NCBI RefSeq assembly: GCF_029633865.1
Contig: NC_079222.1
Coordinates: 35,915,327-35,979,326, forward strand
Length of the DNA stretch: 64,000 nt
Direction of reading: 5' to 3'
Source of the DNA: Lampris incognitus
Lineage: Eukaryota; Chordata; Actinopteri; Lampriformes; Lampridae
Position numbers and translations under genes: made by a program. This document shows positions 39,525 to 50,938 of the stretch, one piece after another. The notes beneath the pieces are model-generated. The model was not told the DNA's origin and made no database searches. It saw only the letters and a program-made list of their open reading frames with translations. Numbering within the stretch: position 1 is the stretch's first letter; each line of letters begins with the position of its first letter.

Positions 39525-42500
39525 CTACTACTACTACTTTCGGCTGCTCCCGTTAGGGGGCGCCACAGCGGATCATCTGTTTCCATTTCTTCCTGTCTTC
39601 TGCGTCTTCCTCTGTCACACCAGCCACCTGCATGTCTTCCCTCACTACATCCATAAACCTCCTCTTTGGCCTTCCTCTTCTCCTCTTCCCTGGCAGCTCC
39701 ATATTCAGCGTCCTTCTCCCAATATACTCAGCATCTCTCCTCCACACATGTCCAAACTATCTCAATCTTGCCTCTCTTGCTTTGTCTCCAAACCGTCCAA
39801 CCTGAGCGGTCCCTCTAATATAATCGTTCCTAATCCTGTCCTCCTTCATCACTCCCAATGAAAATCTTAGCATCTTCAACTCTGCCACCTCCAGCTCCGC
39901 CTCCTGTCTTTTCGTCAGTGCCACTGTCTCCAAACCATATAACATAGCTGGTCTCACAACCATCTTGTAAACTTTCCCTTTAACTCTTGCTGGTACCCTT
40001 CTGTCGCAAATCACTCCTGACACTCTTCTCCAACCACTCCACCCTGCCTGCACTCTCTTCTTCACCTCTCTTACTTTGGACAGTTGACCCCAAGTATTTA
40101 AACTCAGATGTCTTTGTCACCTCCACTCCTTGCATCATGACCATTCCACTGTCCTCTCTCTCATTCACGCATAGGTATTCCGTCTTGCTCCTACTGACTT
40201 TCATTCCTCTTCTCTCCAGTGCATACCTCCACCTCTCCAGGCTCTCCTCAACCTGCACCCTACTCTCACTACAGATCACAATGTCATCCGCGAACATCAT
40301 CGTCCATGGAGACTCCTGCCTGATCTTGTCCGTCAACCTGTCCATCACCATTGCAAACAAGAAAGGGCTAAGAGCCGATCCTTGATGTAATCCCACCTCC
40401 ACCTTGAACCCATCTGTCATTCCAACCGCACACCTCACCATTGTCACACTTCCCTCATACGTATCCTGCACCACTCCTACATACTTCTCTGCAACTCCTG
40501 ACTTCCTCATACAATACCACACCTCCTCTCTCGGCACTCTGTCATAAGCTTTCTCTAAATCTACAAAGACACAATGTAACTCTTTCTGGCCTTCTCTATA
40601 CTTCTCAATCAACATTCTCAAAGCAAACATCGCATCTGTGGTGCTCTTTCGTGGCATGAAACCATACTGCTGCTCGCTGATCGTCACCTCTCCTCTTAAC
40701 CTAGCTTCTATTACTCTTTCCCAAATCTTCATGCTGTGGCTGATCAACTTTATACCTCTGTAGTTGTTACAGTTCTGCACATCTCCCTTGTTCTTGAAAA
40801 TCGGTACCAGTATGCTTCTTCTCCACTCCTCTGGCATCCTCTCACTTTCCAGGATTGTGTTAAACAATCTAGTTAAAAACTCCACTGCCATCTCTCCTAA
40901 ACATCTCCATGCCTCCACAGGTATGTCATCAGGACCAACTGCCTTTCCATTCTTCATCCTCTTCATAGCTGCCCTCACTTCCTCCTTGCTAATCCGCTGA
41001 ACTTCCTGATTCACTATCCCTACATCATCCAACCTTCTCTCTCTCTCATTTTCTTCATTCATCAGCCCCTCAAAGTATTCCTTCCACCTTCTTAGCACAC
41101 TCTCCTCGCTTGTCAGCACATTTCCATCTCTATCCTTGATCGCCCTAACTTGCTGCACATCCTTTGCAGCTTGGTCCCTCTGTCTAGCCAATCGGTACAA
41201 GTCCTTTTCTCCTTCCTTAGTGTCTAATCTGTCATACAACTCACCATACGCCTTTTCCTTTGCCTTTGCCACCTCTCTCTTTGCTTTACGCTGCATCTCC
41301 TTGTACTCCTGTCTACTTTCTTCATCTCTCTTACTATCCCACTTCTTCTTTGCCAACCTTTTCCTCTGTATAATTTGCTGTACTTCCTCATTCCACCACC
41401 AAGTCTCCTTGTCTTCCTTCCTCTGTCCTGATGACACACCAAGTACCTTCCTAGCTGTCTCCCTCACTATTTCTGCAGTGGTTGTCCAGCCATCCGGCAA
41501 CTCTTCACTACCACCCAGTGCCTGTCTTAACTCCTGCCTGAACTCCACACAACAGTCTTCCTTCTTCAACTTCCACCATTTGATCTTCGGCTGTGTCTTC
41601 ACTCGCTTTCTCTTCTTGGTCTCTAAAGTCATCCTACAGACCACCATCCGATGCTGCCTAGCTACGTTCTCCCCTGTCACCACCTTGCAGTCTCCAATCC
41701 CTTTTAGATGGCGCCTTCTACATAAGATATAGTCCACCTGTGTGCACTTTCCTCCACTCTTGTACGTCACCCTGTGTTCCTCCCTCTTCTTGAAATATGT
41801 ATTCACCACAGCCATTTCCATCCTTTTCGCAAAATCCACCACCATCTGTCCTTCCACATTTCTCTTCTTGACTCCATACCTTCCCATCACCTCCTCATCA
41901 CCTCTGTTCCCTTCACCAACATGTCCATTGAAGTCGGCTCCAATCACCCCTCTCTCCTCCTTGGGTACCCTCTCCACCATGTCGTCCAACTCATTCCAGA
42001 ATTCTTCTTTTTCATCCATCTCACACCCCACTTGCGGGGCATATGTGCTGATAACATTCAGCAATAAACCTTCAATTTCCAGCTTCATACTCATCACTCT
42101 GTCTGACACTCTCTTCACCTCCAGCACGCTCTTGACATACTCTTCCTTCAGAATTACCCCTACCCCATTTCTCCTCCCATTCACACCATGGTAGAAGAGT
42201 TTGAAGCCACCTCCGATACTCCTGGCCTTACTCCCCTTCCACCTGGTCTCTTGCACACACAGTATGCCTACCTTTCTTCTTTCCATCATGTCAGCCAGCT
42301 CTCTCCCTTTACCAGTCATAGTGCCAACATTCAAAGTTCCAACTCTCACCTCCACATGCCTACCCTTCCTCCTCTCTAGCTGCCTCTGGACATGCTTTCC
42401 CCCTCTCCTTCTCCTTCGCCCAACAGTAGCATAGTTTCCACCGACACCCTGCTGGTTAACAGTACCGGTGGCGGTCGTTGTTAACCCGGGCCTCGACCGA

Positions 42501-42650
42501 TCCGGTATGTAAGTCTTATTTATGATCCGCATATTTGATTTGGCAAAGATTTTACGCCGGATGCCCTTCCTGACGCAACCCTCCCCATTTGTCCGGGCTT
42601 GGGACCGGCACTAAGGATGCACTGGCTTGTGCATCCTCAGCGGCTGGGTT
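39525..42650 (-). mobile_element. Near-full-length RTE-type LINE, present only in copy B
   Basis: 3126 bp flanked by a 16-bp target duplication, GTAATGAGGAGTTTGT (39509-39524 and 42651-42666). Copy A has the empty site with a single copy of these bases. On the minus strand it starts with a short 5' region, has one long ORF and ends in CTA repeats (TAG repeats on its own strand), as RTE elements do. A second, severely truncated member of the same family is at 48412-48766. Confidence 0.93.
39541..42532 (-). pseudogene. RTE LINE polyprotein (APE endonuclease and reverse transcriptase), one frameshift and one stop
   Basis: The frame 42532-39980 gives 850 aa. N-terminal apurinic-type endonuclease: VGTLNVGTMTGKG, CVQETRWKG, IGADFNGHVG, and the final histidine in ARQHRMVV. 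Reverse transcriptase: PVEAWRCLGE, YRGIKLISH, FVDLEKAYDRV, GLHQGSALSPFLF and the catalytic FADDIVI. Near 40060 a one-base shift moves the frame to VKKRVQAGWSGWRRV (to about 39757), and a TAG then separates it from [15 protein letters not shown] (39747-39553), where the related copy at 48.7 kb has a tryptophan codon. Otherwise the element is intact, so the insertion is young relative to the duplication. Not a host gene. Confidence 0.9.
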
Positions 42651-42666
42651 GTAATGAGGAGTTTGT

Positions 42667-43250
42667 AATCCGGTAAAATGGCGCGCAAATCTCGCTATGG
42701 GGCAACAGCCAACTCTATAAAAAGGATGTCTGAATTAACATTTTACTTAAATATGTACTAGATGTAACATTACCTTGTGTGGTGGAAAAATTGTGGTGAA
42801 TCCCGACCGATACAGCTCTGCCTAGACCTAGAAGACAGGATTGCGCCCCCAGTGGCCAGAAGACGGGATTGCGGCCCCAGCGGCAACTAATACGTGTCCA
42901 TATACACGTATTTCGCTCTCGCAAAAACGTGTCCTCTGACACGTACGTATTGTGATGTAGTGTTGTTTACATGCGCTAGAACCCGCTAACAAACAGCGAG
43001 CGGGGCGTTACAGTGGCGGACCTTATGATCAAATTACCAAAAACAAAACTTGCCAGTCGCGATATAAAGTTTCAAATCAAGGGCCACACATGTCGCCCTT
43101 TGCTCAGCGATTGATTCAGAACCGCCCAACTAATCTCTCTCCAAATACAACGGCCTCAACATCAGTGCACAACACAACGCATAGGCCTACGTTCAAAAGG
43201 TAAAGAGGGCGCTCTTAAATAAAGTATAACCAGTGCAGCACAGCAGTCAC
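42667..43250. other. Non-coding right end of copy B
   Basis: Continues the match to copy A (about 13506-14083). Ends at GCAGTCAC, the same bases that precede the Gypsy LTR in copy A. Confidence 0.6.
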
Positions 43251-43593
43251 CTCAGATCGCCATCAGCTCATCAGGCTAGTGAACAGTATGGACCAGCAGC
43301 CATCACATGAAGTTAAAGAAATATGTTATCTTGCTGCACTTGAACACGAAACCCAGGCGTCTCTCCTTGCGAATGAACGCCTCCTGTGAAAGTCTCCCGC
43401 TTGTTGGAGTTTGGAAAGTCTCTCCTTCTCAACCGAAACCAGGGCCAGCGATGAAAGGCGTCCTTGTCCGGTGCGATTTCGACTGAGGGGGTCTTCACTC
43501 TCTTCATCGCTGAAAAGGACCTCTCAACAGATACCGTTGTTGCTGGTATAGTTAAGGCTAGTTTTAGCAACTTTGTTGCCTCGGGAACGGGTT
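43251..43593 (-). pseudogene. hAT transposase dimerisation-domain fragment
   Basis: The minus strand from 43593 reads PVPEATKLLKLALTIPATTV, then SVERSFSAMKRVKT. This is the hAT C-terminal dimerisation motif. Similarity is lost after VKT. It is a third hAT piece, on the opposite strand to the other two, and too short for activity. Confidence 0.7.
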
Positions 43594-44182
43594 AAATAGA
43601 ATAGAATAGAATAGAATAGAATAGACTACACTTTATTTGTCATTTGTGCATGCATACAATGAAATGCACTCTCTGCATTTAACCCCTCCTAGCTGTGTAG
43701 CTAGGAGCAGTGGGCAGCCGCCGTGCAGCGCCCGGGGAATGGTTTACCCTTTCCGGGTACTGACAGCTGGGTAGACTGTGCCCGGGGATTTGAATTCAGA
43801 GTTTCCTTCTCCTAGCCTTCGCCTAAAGAGGCATCAACCCACAAGGCAGCAGGTGGATTTGAAATCACAGTTCCCCTCTCCTATCCCAATGTGTGGGCTG
43901 GACTGGGCACCATGGGCAGTACCACACAGGCATGCAGGAGGATCAGATCTATCAGTGAGGACGTCGTCCTTAGCCAAAGGGCCCTTGCTGAGGTAAGGTG
44001 CTACCCCTCTACAGCCTGCGGTTGCAGTTTAGCGTCTTACCCAGGACGTAAACCAAATCATGCTGAATGAGCCATCCACGTGTCACACTTTGCAATGAGG
44101 TGAATGAGTTCCGCGTAGTCACCACGGCTGAAAGAGTCCTTGCCTTCCTCACCGCCCCGAAATGCTATTTCTTGCTAAGCTA
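43594..44182. repeat. SINE-type tail and other repeat-like sequence
   Basis: AGAAT pentamer repeats (43597-43625) lead into the tail region of SINE family 1 (CATTTGTGCATGCATACAATG, GCATTTAACCCCTCCTAGC). The rest up to the gap shows no gene. Up to about 44180 short matches suggest a decayed interspersed repeat of unknown type. Confidence 0.5.
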
Positions 44183-44382
44183 NNNNNNNNNNNNNNNNNN
44201 NNNNNNNNNNNNNNNNNNNNNNNNNNNNNNNNNNNNNNNNNNNNNNNNNNNNNNNNNNNNNNNNNNNNNNNNNNNNNNNNNNNNNNNNNNNNNNNNNNNN
44301 NNNNNNNNNNNNNNNNNNNNNNNNNNNNNNNNNNNNNNNNNNNNNNNNNNNNNNNNNNNNNNNNNNNNNNNNNNNNNNNNNN
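44183..44382. other. Assembly gap (200 N)
   Basis: Exactly 200 undetermined bases, probably a fixed-size placeholder, so the true distance is unknown. Confidence 0.99.
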
Positions 44383-44404
44383 CTCGCTCCCGTTTGCATT
44401 GTTA

Positions 44405-44615
44405 AAAGTTACTGCGTAAAAATTCTGTTGGTACATATATCTGAAAGTTACTGAATACATATTCTGTTTGTTACATATATCTGAAAGTTACTGAATACAT
44501 ATTCTGTGTTGTTACATATATCTGAAAGTTACTGAATACATATTCTGTGTTGTTACATATATCTGAAAGTTACTGAATACATATTCTGTTTTGTTAACTA
44601 TATCTAAGTTACAAC
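44405..44615. repeat. Tandem repeat of about 41 bp, four to five units
   Basis: Units of the form CTGAAAGTTACTGAATACAT + ATTCTGTGTTGTTACATATAT. It starts just after the assembly gap, so a collapsed longer array may explain the gap. Confidence 0.88.
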
Positions 44616-45299
44616 TGAAAGCTCTTATTTTTGCCCCAAAGAGTGAATAAATGCTATAATGCAATTTAAAATGCAGTTTCTACCGTTTCTATCAAATTGC
44701 AACCCCCCTCCCCCAAGATCAGGTGGAGGGGTCCTCAGGGTAGATCAAAAATACGCAGGGGGTCCAGGACCCCAAAAAGGTTGAGAACCACTGGTCTAAG
44801 TGAAGAAGGGAGGTTGGGGGGGGGGGAAATACACGTCAGATCGGATACCATCACAGAGGTTGCACCACACTTGGAGGGGGAAGACGGATCTCATTCTGGA
44901 CTCTGCGCCGTCTTGGACCGAAGAACCCCAACCGTCCTGGACAGATCATCATGCAGTTCAGTGGCAGGCACTACAGGGATGGACTCTGGCGAACCACCGA
45001 GCATCAGCCCATCTGCACGAAAAGCTGTATGGCCGAAAGTTGTACAAGCAAGGAAGGCAGGTCTCGAGACCATGTTCCGGGGCCCTTATGCTTTCGTCAA
45101 TGGACGCGTCACTCCACAGCCAGAATTAACCTGGGATTTGAATCCTACGAGCAAGTGAGTTTTGATTAGGAAAATTAACAAGCTCAAGGTTTTGCTACCA
45201 TAAAAAAACAGTATCTATTAGGTAAAACAAAAACTTTATTCTTGTTGTATAACAGTTCCGGTAATTCATCTTCATTTTTTTGTGTTTTGTGTTATATGT
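44616..45299. other. No recognised gene
   Basis: Contains a GGTTGAGAACCACTGG motif, as seen at ends of common vertebrate hAT repeats, and a 153-codon open frame (44697-45158) with no similarity I can name. Confidence 0.4.
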
Positions 45300-45625
45300 T
45301 TCGTTTAAAAAAAACGACATCTCTCTTCTATCTGTTAATGCAAGGGGTCTAAGACATAACAAAAAGAAAAAGCTTTTTTTTTGTTCTGTAAAGGGGAGCA
45401 TGCTAATGTTGTTTTTCTACAAGGAACGCATTCTTGATTTGGAGGTATTAATTTTTGGTCTAAACAATGGGGAGACGAAGCTTCCATGGCGCCTCAAGAT
45501 CAGCAGGGGTCGCCATCCTTCTGAAAAACTTCAAGGGTCAGATTAAACATCCCTTAAGGCAGATGTTAATGGTCATCGGCTGCTTCTTATCCTGACCCTA
45601 GACAATTGGAAATTCATTCATAATC
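45300..45625 (+). pseudogene. L1-like LINE ORF2 fragment, endonuclease start
   Basis: Reads DISLLSVNARGLRHNKKKK, the usual beginning of the endonuclease domain in fish L1-type ORF2. After frame changes come WSKQWGDEAS, VAILLKNFKGQI-like and TLDNWKFI segments. At least three frame breaks; inactive. It precedes the AP-3 remnant by about 200 bp. Confidence 0.6.
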
Positions 45626-46501
45626 TCATTTACACAACAGGAAACTTTTTGTAAATAGTTTTGAGCAACGGAATTAAGCACAATGCCTAATAGTCTGTTG
45701 TTGAAGCAGAGTAGAAACAGAGCCTTTGTAAATAACTGCAGTCGTGATATGACTCTAAAACCGTTTGAGTCAAAATTCACGACTCCAGTGTCTTGTCATA
45801 TCGCACCATGGAACAACACTTGGGCATAATGTGTCTCCCTAGGAACGAGGCTCTTAAAGAGATGCGCGAGAGCAACAAGGAATTGCTGAAACTGGAGGCG
45901 ATGAAAAGCATTGTTGGGGTGAGTAGACTGGGGACCTTACAGAATGGACAAAAATGGTGTAGGAACACACGCAAGGATTAGTTCATTGCCTTTGATACAG
46001 TTTCATACCCCCCCTCCCCCAAAAAAGTCTGTTTAATATAGAAACAGAGCATGACTGATAAGAGGTCTAATTTTTGTTATAAATCTTTTTTTCTTCTTCA
46101 GTTGATCGCTAAAGGGAAATGCGTCTGAGTTGTTTCCAGCTGCTGTGAGGAACGTTGCCAGTAAGGACACTGAGGTAAGTCATCAACAGGAAATGCAGCC
46201 CTGCGGTCCTATGTGGTAAGTCCTCTGATTACTAAAAGTTAAAATAATCGTTGATTATAGGATGCACCTTGCAGACATCTCTTATGAGAGACAAACTCAC
46301 ACCCGGGACTGATTAGCTTGATGTGCCAGTGAAAGGAAATTATTTAAAATAGTTTGATGGGATATCGGTATCAGGGGTTGGACTTCTGATGTTGGATTAC
46401 ATTTTCTGTCAATTCACAGCACATAGCTTGCTTCCATTATGGCTCTATTATGTACGCCGTTGATATCTAGCTATTCGAGTATAAGAGGAGGGCTTGTGAG
46501 T

Positions 46502-46771
46502 ACTAGTGTAAACTACTAATAAGACACGTTAGCCCCTAGCTAACGGGCCTGACCCTTTAGCCGAGCAGTTAGTGATGTCGCCTTGTGGTGCAGCACACCC
46601 CGTATCGAATCCCGCACCGGGCAAGAAAATAACCGGTTACATTCTTGCAAGAATGTAACCGGTTACATTCTTGCAAGAATGTAACCGCAAGGCGACATCA
46701 CTAACCGCTCGGCTAAAGGGCCAGACCCGTTAGCTAGGGGCTAACGTGTGTTATTAGTAGTTTACACTAGT
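46502..46771. mobile_element. Foldback pair of tRNA-derived SINE (family 4) heads with 84-bp arms
   Basis: Left arm 46502-46585 and right arm 46688-46771 are near-perfect reverse complements. Each contains the leader ACGTTAGCCCCTAGCTAACG and the tRNA-like A-box segment TAGCCGAGC. Between them are one B-box half (CGAATCCCGCACCGGG) and two tandem palindromes of ACCGGTTACATTCTTGC type. It lies in an intron of the AP-3 remnant. Confidence 0.85.
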
Positions 46772-48399
46772 GATGGTTTAAAAGCATCAATACAGACAGA
46801 TCTCCGTTACACCCAGAGTAAATTGGTCTTTGAAATTATTTTAAATGGCTTCCTTTTATTTTTTTGGTTTCCCATATTTTCCTAATTATGAGTAAAATAG
46901 TCCGTAGTTCATTTTACATAGCATTGTGGACTACATTGTAACACCACTAACTGTTATTACGGAATAGTCAGAAGGGCCTTTACTGCCTCATTAATACCTA
47001 ACCTACTCCACAAAATAATGTATAAGTGTGGGACACGGTCTTCATGGACTCGCTCACACACAGTTCCGTACTGAGAATGACCCCACTCTCAACAACAGCG
47101 CGATGGGGGCTGCCATACCCAAGCCTGTGAATATTGATTGGCGGCAGCGGAGGCAACAGGAAGTATGAGGGGCAGGCTGAAGCCAGGCGCTGTGTGCAAG
47201 GCCCGCAGCGGAAGCAGCTCGTGGCTGGGTACCGGGAGCAGGCGGGTGGATGTAATTGGCAGAAGAAAGCCCACAGTCACGTCTCCTCTCTCAACACCAG
47301 CTGCTAAGGTAGCGTCAGGTCTCCGGCTGCCATTTCTCCTTCTCTTCCGAGCCAACCCATTCTCTTCATCTGTATCTTGGTGAAAAATGCCCTCCCTTCA
47401 CGCCCTTTCTCCCAAATTCCACATCAATTGCACAAAAATGTTATGATAAGATCTACCTAAAGCGACCGTGAGCGGTCAGAATGACGGCTAGTAATTCGTG
47501 CGTGATCGCGCGCGTCATGTCAGTATTTATGACGTGTGTAAGTCGCATCATTTCCTTGGTGGTGTTCGTTGCTCTGTTCCAGAAACACACTAGCGCCCCC
47601 CAGTGCACAGAACTAGTCTAAACTTGATGTGTGATGAGGTCCAACATGTCTGGTTACAGACGCACCATGACCACCACCGAAATGTTGCAGTGTTTACAGT
47701 CGTTGGACAGCGGCCATTTTAAATTGTTTAAAAAACAGTATTAAAGTTGTTAAAATGTTAATTTTGCTGTCAGCTAGTTTCATAACAGACACACTAACAT
47801 ATGTAATGCATTAATATCTCAGCTAGGTATTGATCTTGATAGAATATGGAGTTTAAAAATCGGCGGTCATGCTGACCGCCTATGGTCGTTTTAGGTAGGA
47901 GTGAAATCCCGGTCGTTCTCTGACCTCTTCACTCATTCATTATTATTTTGTGCCGTTATGTGTTCTTTTATTCTCTGTAGACAGGAATCACCTCTGCTTT
48001 TCCGCCCTTCCCCACCTGGATAACTGTAAGTACGCAGAGGACTGACCTCTCCTGCTCAGTTTCCACCGGTATTTCACAAGCAGAGAAAATATTAGTTCAG
48101 GCTTTCCTGTGAAAAGACAGGGGAAGTTGGAAGTCAGGGCACAGAATGGGGGGCAGATAACAATGGTCATCTGTCAAATCCAATAGCGCTCATAAGCTCA
48201 CTGCCTGAAATAACTCTGGATTTGGACTGCAGCTCGTGATGTCAGACAGGAACGATCGGGGTTTCAATACTCGCTTCCTTTCTACCCTTTAAAAACAACA
48301 AACTCAAGTCGGGGCTGCGTGTTTTCTTGCACATAATGGTTCAATTTTCTCCTTCCAAAGAAGTTTATTATGTCTTCCAGTAGGTGGGGAAAAAAGCAG
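46772..48399. other. Interior of the AP-3 remnant, no further exon recognised
   Basis: A GC-rich patch at 47090-47350 has open frames on both strands but no known domain. Two short segments at 47470-47490 and 47868-47890 contain GCGGTCA..TGACCGC palindromes related to one near 19790, perhaps the ends of a non-autonomous DNA element of about 420 bp. Otherwise nothing recognised. Confidence 0.4.
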
Positions 48400-48411
48400 C
48401 AAGCCCTGCAG

Positions 48412-48414
48412 TAT

Positions 48415-48447
<33 letters not shown>

Positions 48448-48766
48448 TCGGCTGCTCCCGTTAGGGGGCGCCACAGCGGATCATCCGTTTCCATCTCTTC
48501 CTGTCCTCTGCATCTTCCTCTGTCACACCAGCCACCTGTATGTCCTCTCTCACCACATCCATAAACCTCCTCTTTGGCCTTCCTCTTCTCCTCTTCCCTG
48601 GCAGCTCCATATTCAGCATCCTTCTCCCAATATACCCAGCATCTCTCCTCCACACATGTCCAAGCCATCTCCATCTTGCCTCTCTTGCTTTGTCTCCAAA
48701 CCGTCCCACCTGAGCGGTCCCTCTGATGTAATCGTTCCTAATCCCGTCCTTCTTCATCACTCCCAT
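48412..48766 (-). mobile_element. 5'-truncated RTE LINE 3' end
   Basis: Flanked by the 12-bp duplication CAAGCCCTGCAG (48400-48411 and 48767-48778). Starts with a CTA microsatellite of about eight units, then encodes the last part of the RTE protein ([35 protein letters not shown]) on the minus strand. Same family as 39525-42650. Confidence 0.9.
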
Positions 48767-49046
48767 CAAGCCCTGCAGGATAAACAGCATATTTTACGTA
48801 GCCCATTCGTGTCCCTACGTTGTTTTCTCGATGTGCATGAGTGTCACTTCACGGAGTATTTCAGTTTTCTGCTGTTGGATTGTCTTTCGCAGCTCAAGAA
48901 GCTTGTATATGTTTACCTGGTGGGGGATGCAGAGGAGCAGCAGGACCTGGCTTTGCTGTCTATCAGCACCTCTCAGAGGGCCCTCAAGGTAGTATGTCCA
49001 CACTCCTAGTTGTTGACTATCTCTCTCCATCCCCAAGAGTTACAAA

Positions 49047-49427
49047 GAATACAATTCAATACAATACAATACGATACGATACAATACAATACACTTAATT
49101 TGTCATTTGTACATACTTACAATGAAATTCACTCTGCATGTAACCCATCCTATTGTATAGGAGCAGTGGCCAGCTGCAGCACCTGGGGACCAACTCTAGT
49201 TCTTCTTTCCACTGCCTTGCTCAGGGGCACAGGCAGGAGTATTAACCCTAACATGCATGTCTTTTTGATGGTGGGAGGAAACCGGGGCACCCGGGGGAAA
49301 CCCACCGCAGACACGGGGAGAACATGCAAACTCCACACAGAAAGGAACCGGGATGGCCCGGGGTTCGAACCCAGGACCTTCTTGCAGTGAGGCAACAGTG
49401 CTGACCACTGGGCCACCGTGCCGCCCA
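49047..49427 (-). mobile_element. tRNA-headed SINE (family 1)
   Basis: On the minus strand it starts GGGCGGCACGGTGGCCCAGT, has the B-box-like GGTTCGAACCCC, and ends in ATTGT/ATCGT pentamer repeats at 49047-49095. It lies where AP-3 exons would be expected. Confidence 0.75.
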
Positions 49428-49820
49428 TACACACGACGTTTTGAATATGGTTGCATGTGCCTACCTGCTTCACATCATTGGTGTATGTCAGCATGCTGAG
49501 TCATTGAGATAGTGTGGTGCTATAGGAAACATCGTTTGTTGCATGCTCAGGTATATTCCCCCCCCCCTTTTCTCCCCAATTGTGTCTGGCCAATTACCCC
49601 ACTCTTCATATCCCTTCTATGTACTTTGTATGAATACACAGAAGGGGTATGCTTTAATTCCCAAGTCCACCGTGTTTCCGTGTCAGGTAAATAAATGCTG
49701 TATATTGGGCGCCAGTTTTCTCTTAAAGGCTTTTCTCTGGTCTGTAGCTGTGATCCAGACCAGAAGGAAGAGCTCACTGAAGCGATCGATAAACTACTGA
49801 AAGACAAAAGCACACTCAAG

Positions 49821-50938
49821 TATAAACAGACCACGACAACAGCTTTACTTTGGACGCGCTCACGTCTCTGAGTATATGCACCGCTAGAGGGCGCCACAGT
49901 CAAGCGCTTGACTCCTAGCCCTCCACCTCTCAGCTCATTCAGCAATGCCATGGTTTGTTAACACCCACTTAAACCCACACGTCTTCACATGCTCCTTGTT
50001 AAGTGCCCATTTAGAGGGCATTTTCCTACAGGGGCACGTGGCATCTGAATGTTCTCCAAGGCTCATTTCTCTTCAGCCCCCCCCCCCCAAATTGTCTGGT
50101 AATGAGGTAGATCCCCAAATTCTGTTTTTTAAGGTAGTCATAGATACAGTACAGATTGCTGTTTAGATTGTCAGTGAGCTCCACGTTGGTTTAAGGAGGT
50201 CACAGTGAATGCTATTACGTGTGCTTAAATGGCGGTTTCACGTGGGAGGGGGGGGGTGGCTTATTTAATGTAGAGGTACGGGAGAGTCCTGCGCGCGTGT
50301 TTGTAATTATGCATCTCCCAGCAAACACCTGTCATTTTAGAAACGCGGCCTATCAGTTCAGACCGAGGGGTGAGACAGTTCACCGCCAGATATGAAGCAT
50401 ATTTAGCCAAAGACACTAAGGGAGACAGATGACTCCTTTGTTAGTGCAGCTCCCATTCACACACTGAGGACGAGGAGGACGGGCGTTACCGTTACACACA
50501 CCTACCAGCGGCCCAGCACAATTGATAAATGGAGAAGACAGAGAAGAACATAGTTAATAGCTCTCTTGCAAACAGTTTAATAATGCCAGGATTATTCTGT
50601 CTAGTGAGGTGGCGTAACCGAGGTCCTCCTCCACGTCTCCACATCTCCGCTCTCTGACGGTGATAACGCGATGGGGGGGCGCGTTGCAGGAAGGTTGAGA
50701 GGAAATTTGCACCTTATCGCCTCTTATTTCACCTGCATATATGCAATTCTTGTGTATATATGTGAAGACTGTTGCGTTGTGGTGTTGTGATTCTGTGTTA
50801 AGTGCACCGAGAGAGCCACGAACCCGGAGTCACATGACATGTATATACGTGCAAACCAATAAACACGACTCTGGTCTGTGATTTCAGAATGATGATAAAC
50901 ATGAATCTGAAATCACACCTGAAGTATTCGCGGCACGT
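49821..50938. other. Gene-free stretch with a candidate conserved non-coding segment
   Basis: The part from about 50290 to 50640 has mixed composition, few repeats and homeobox/POU-like AT motifs (TTGTAATTATGCAT, AATTGATAAATGG) and no open frame. That look is typical of vertebrate enhancers but is only an impression. The rest is low-complexity or AT-rich. Confidence 0.3.

Larger units (their letters stand above)
45843..49820 (+). pseudogene. ap3b1-like: AP-3 complex subunit beta (ap3b1-like), decayed intron-bearing remnant
   Basis: Four exons are recognisable: 45843-45918 (ALKEMRESNKELLKLEAMKS...), 46102-46174 (LIAKGK, then ASELFPAAVRNVASKDTE), 48893-48988 ([19 protein letters not shown], ending RALK) and 49748-49820 (DPDQKEELTEAIDKLLKDKS). 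They match consecutive N-terminal parts of the beta subunit of AP-3, which sorts cargo to lysosome-related organelles. The 46102 exon is two bases short, which breaks the frame after LIAKGK and brings in a stop. Exons between RALK and DPDQKE are missing, the start exon is absent, and the final exon lacks a clear donor. The intact RYAEEQQ appears as GDAEEQQ. Retained introns show a DNA-level duplication, not retroposition. An RTE and a SINE are inserted in its introns. AP3B1 is favoured over AP3B2 by KGKNASELFP-type and KDKSTL residues. Confidence 0.82.

Noticed and set aside
41136-42194. Plus-strand ORFs rich in Ser, Leu and Phe across the RTE
   Set aside because: They are antisense to the RTE polyprotein, which has clear endonuclease and RT motifs.
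44067-44405. ORFs running through the N stretch
   Set aside because: They contain undetermined residues only; they are artefacts of the gap.
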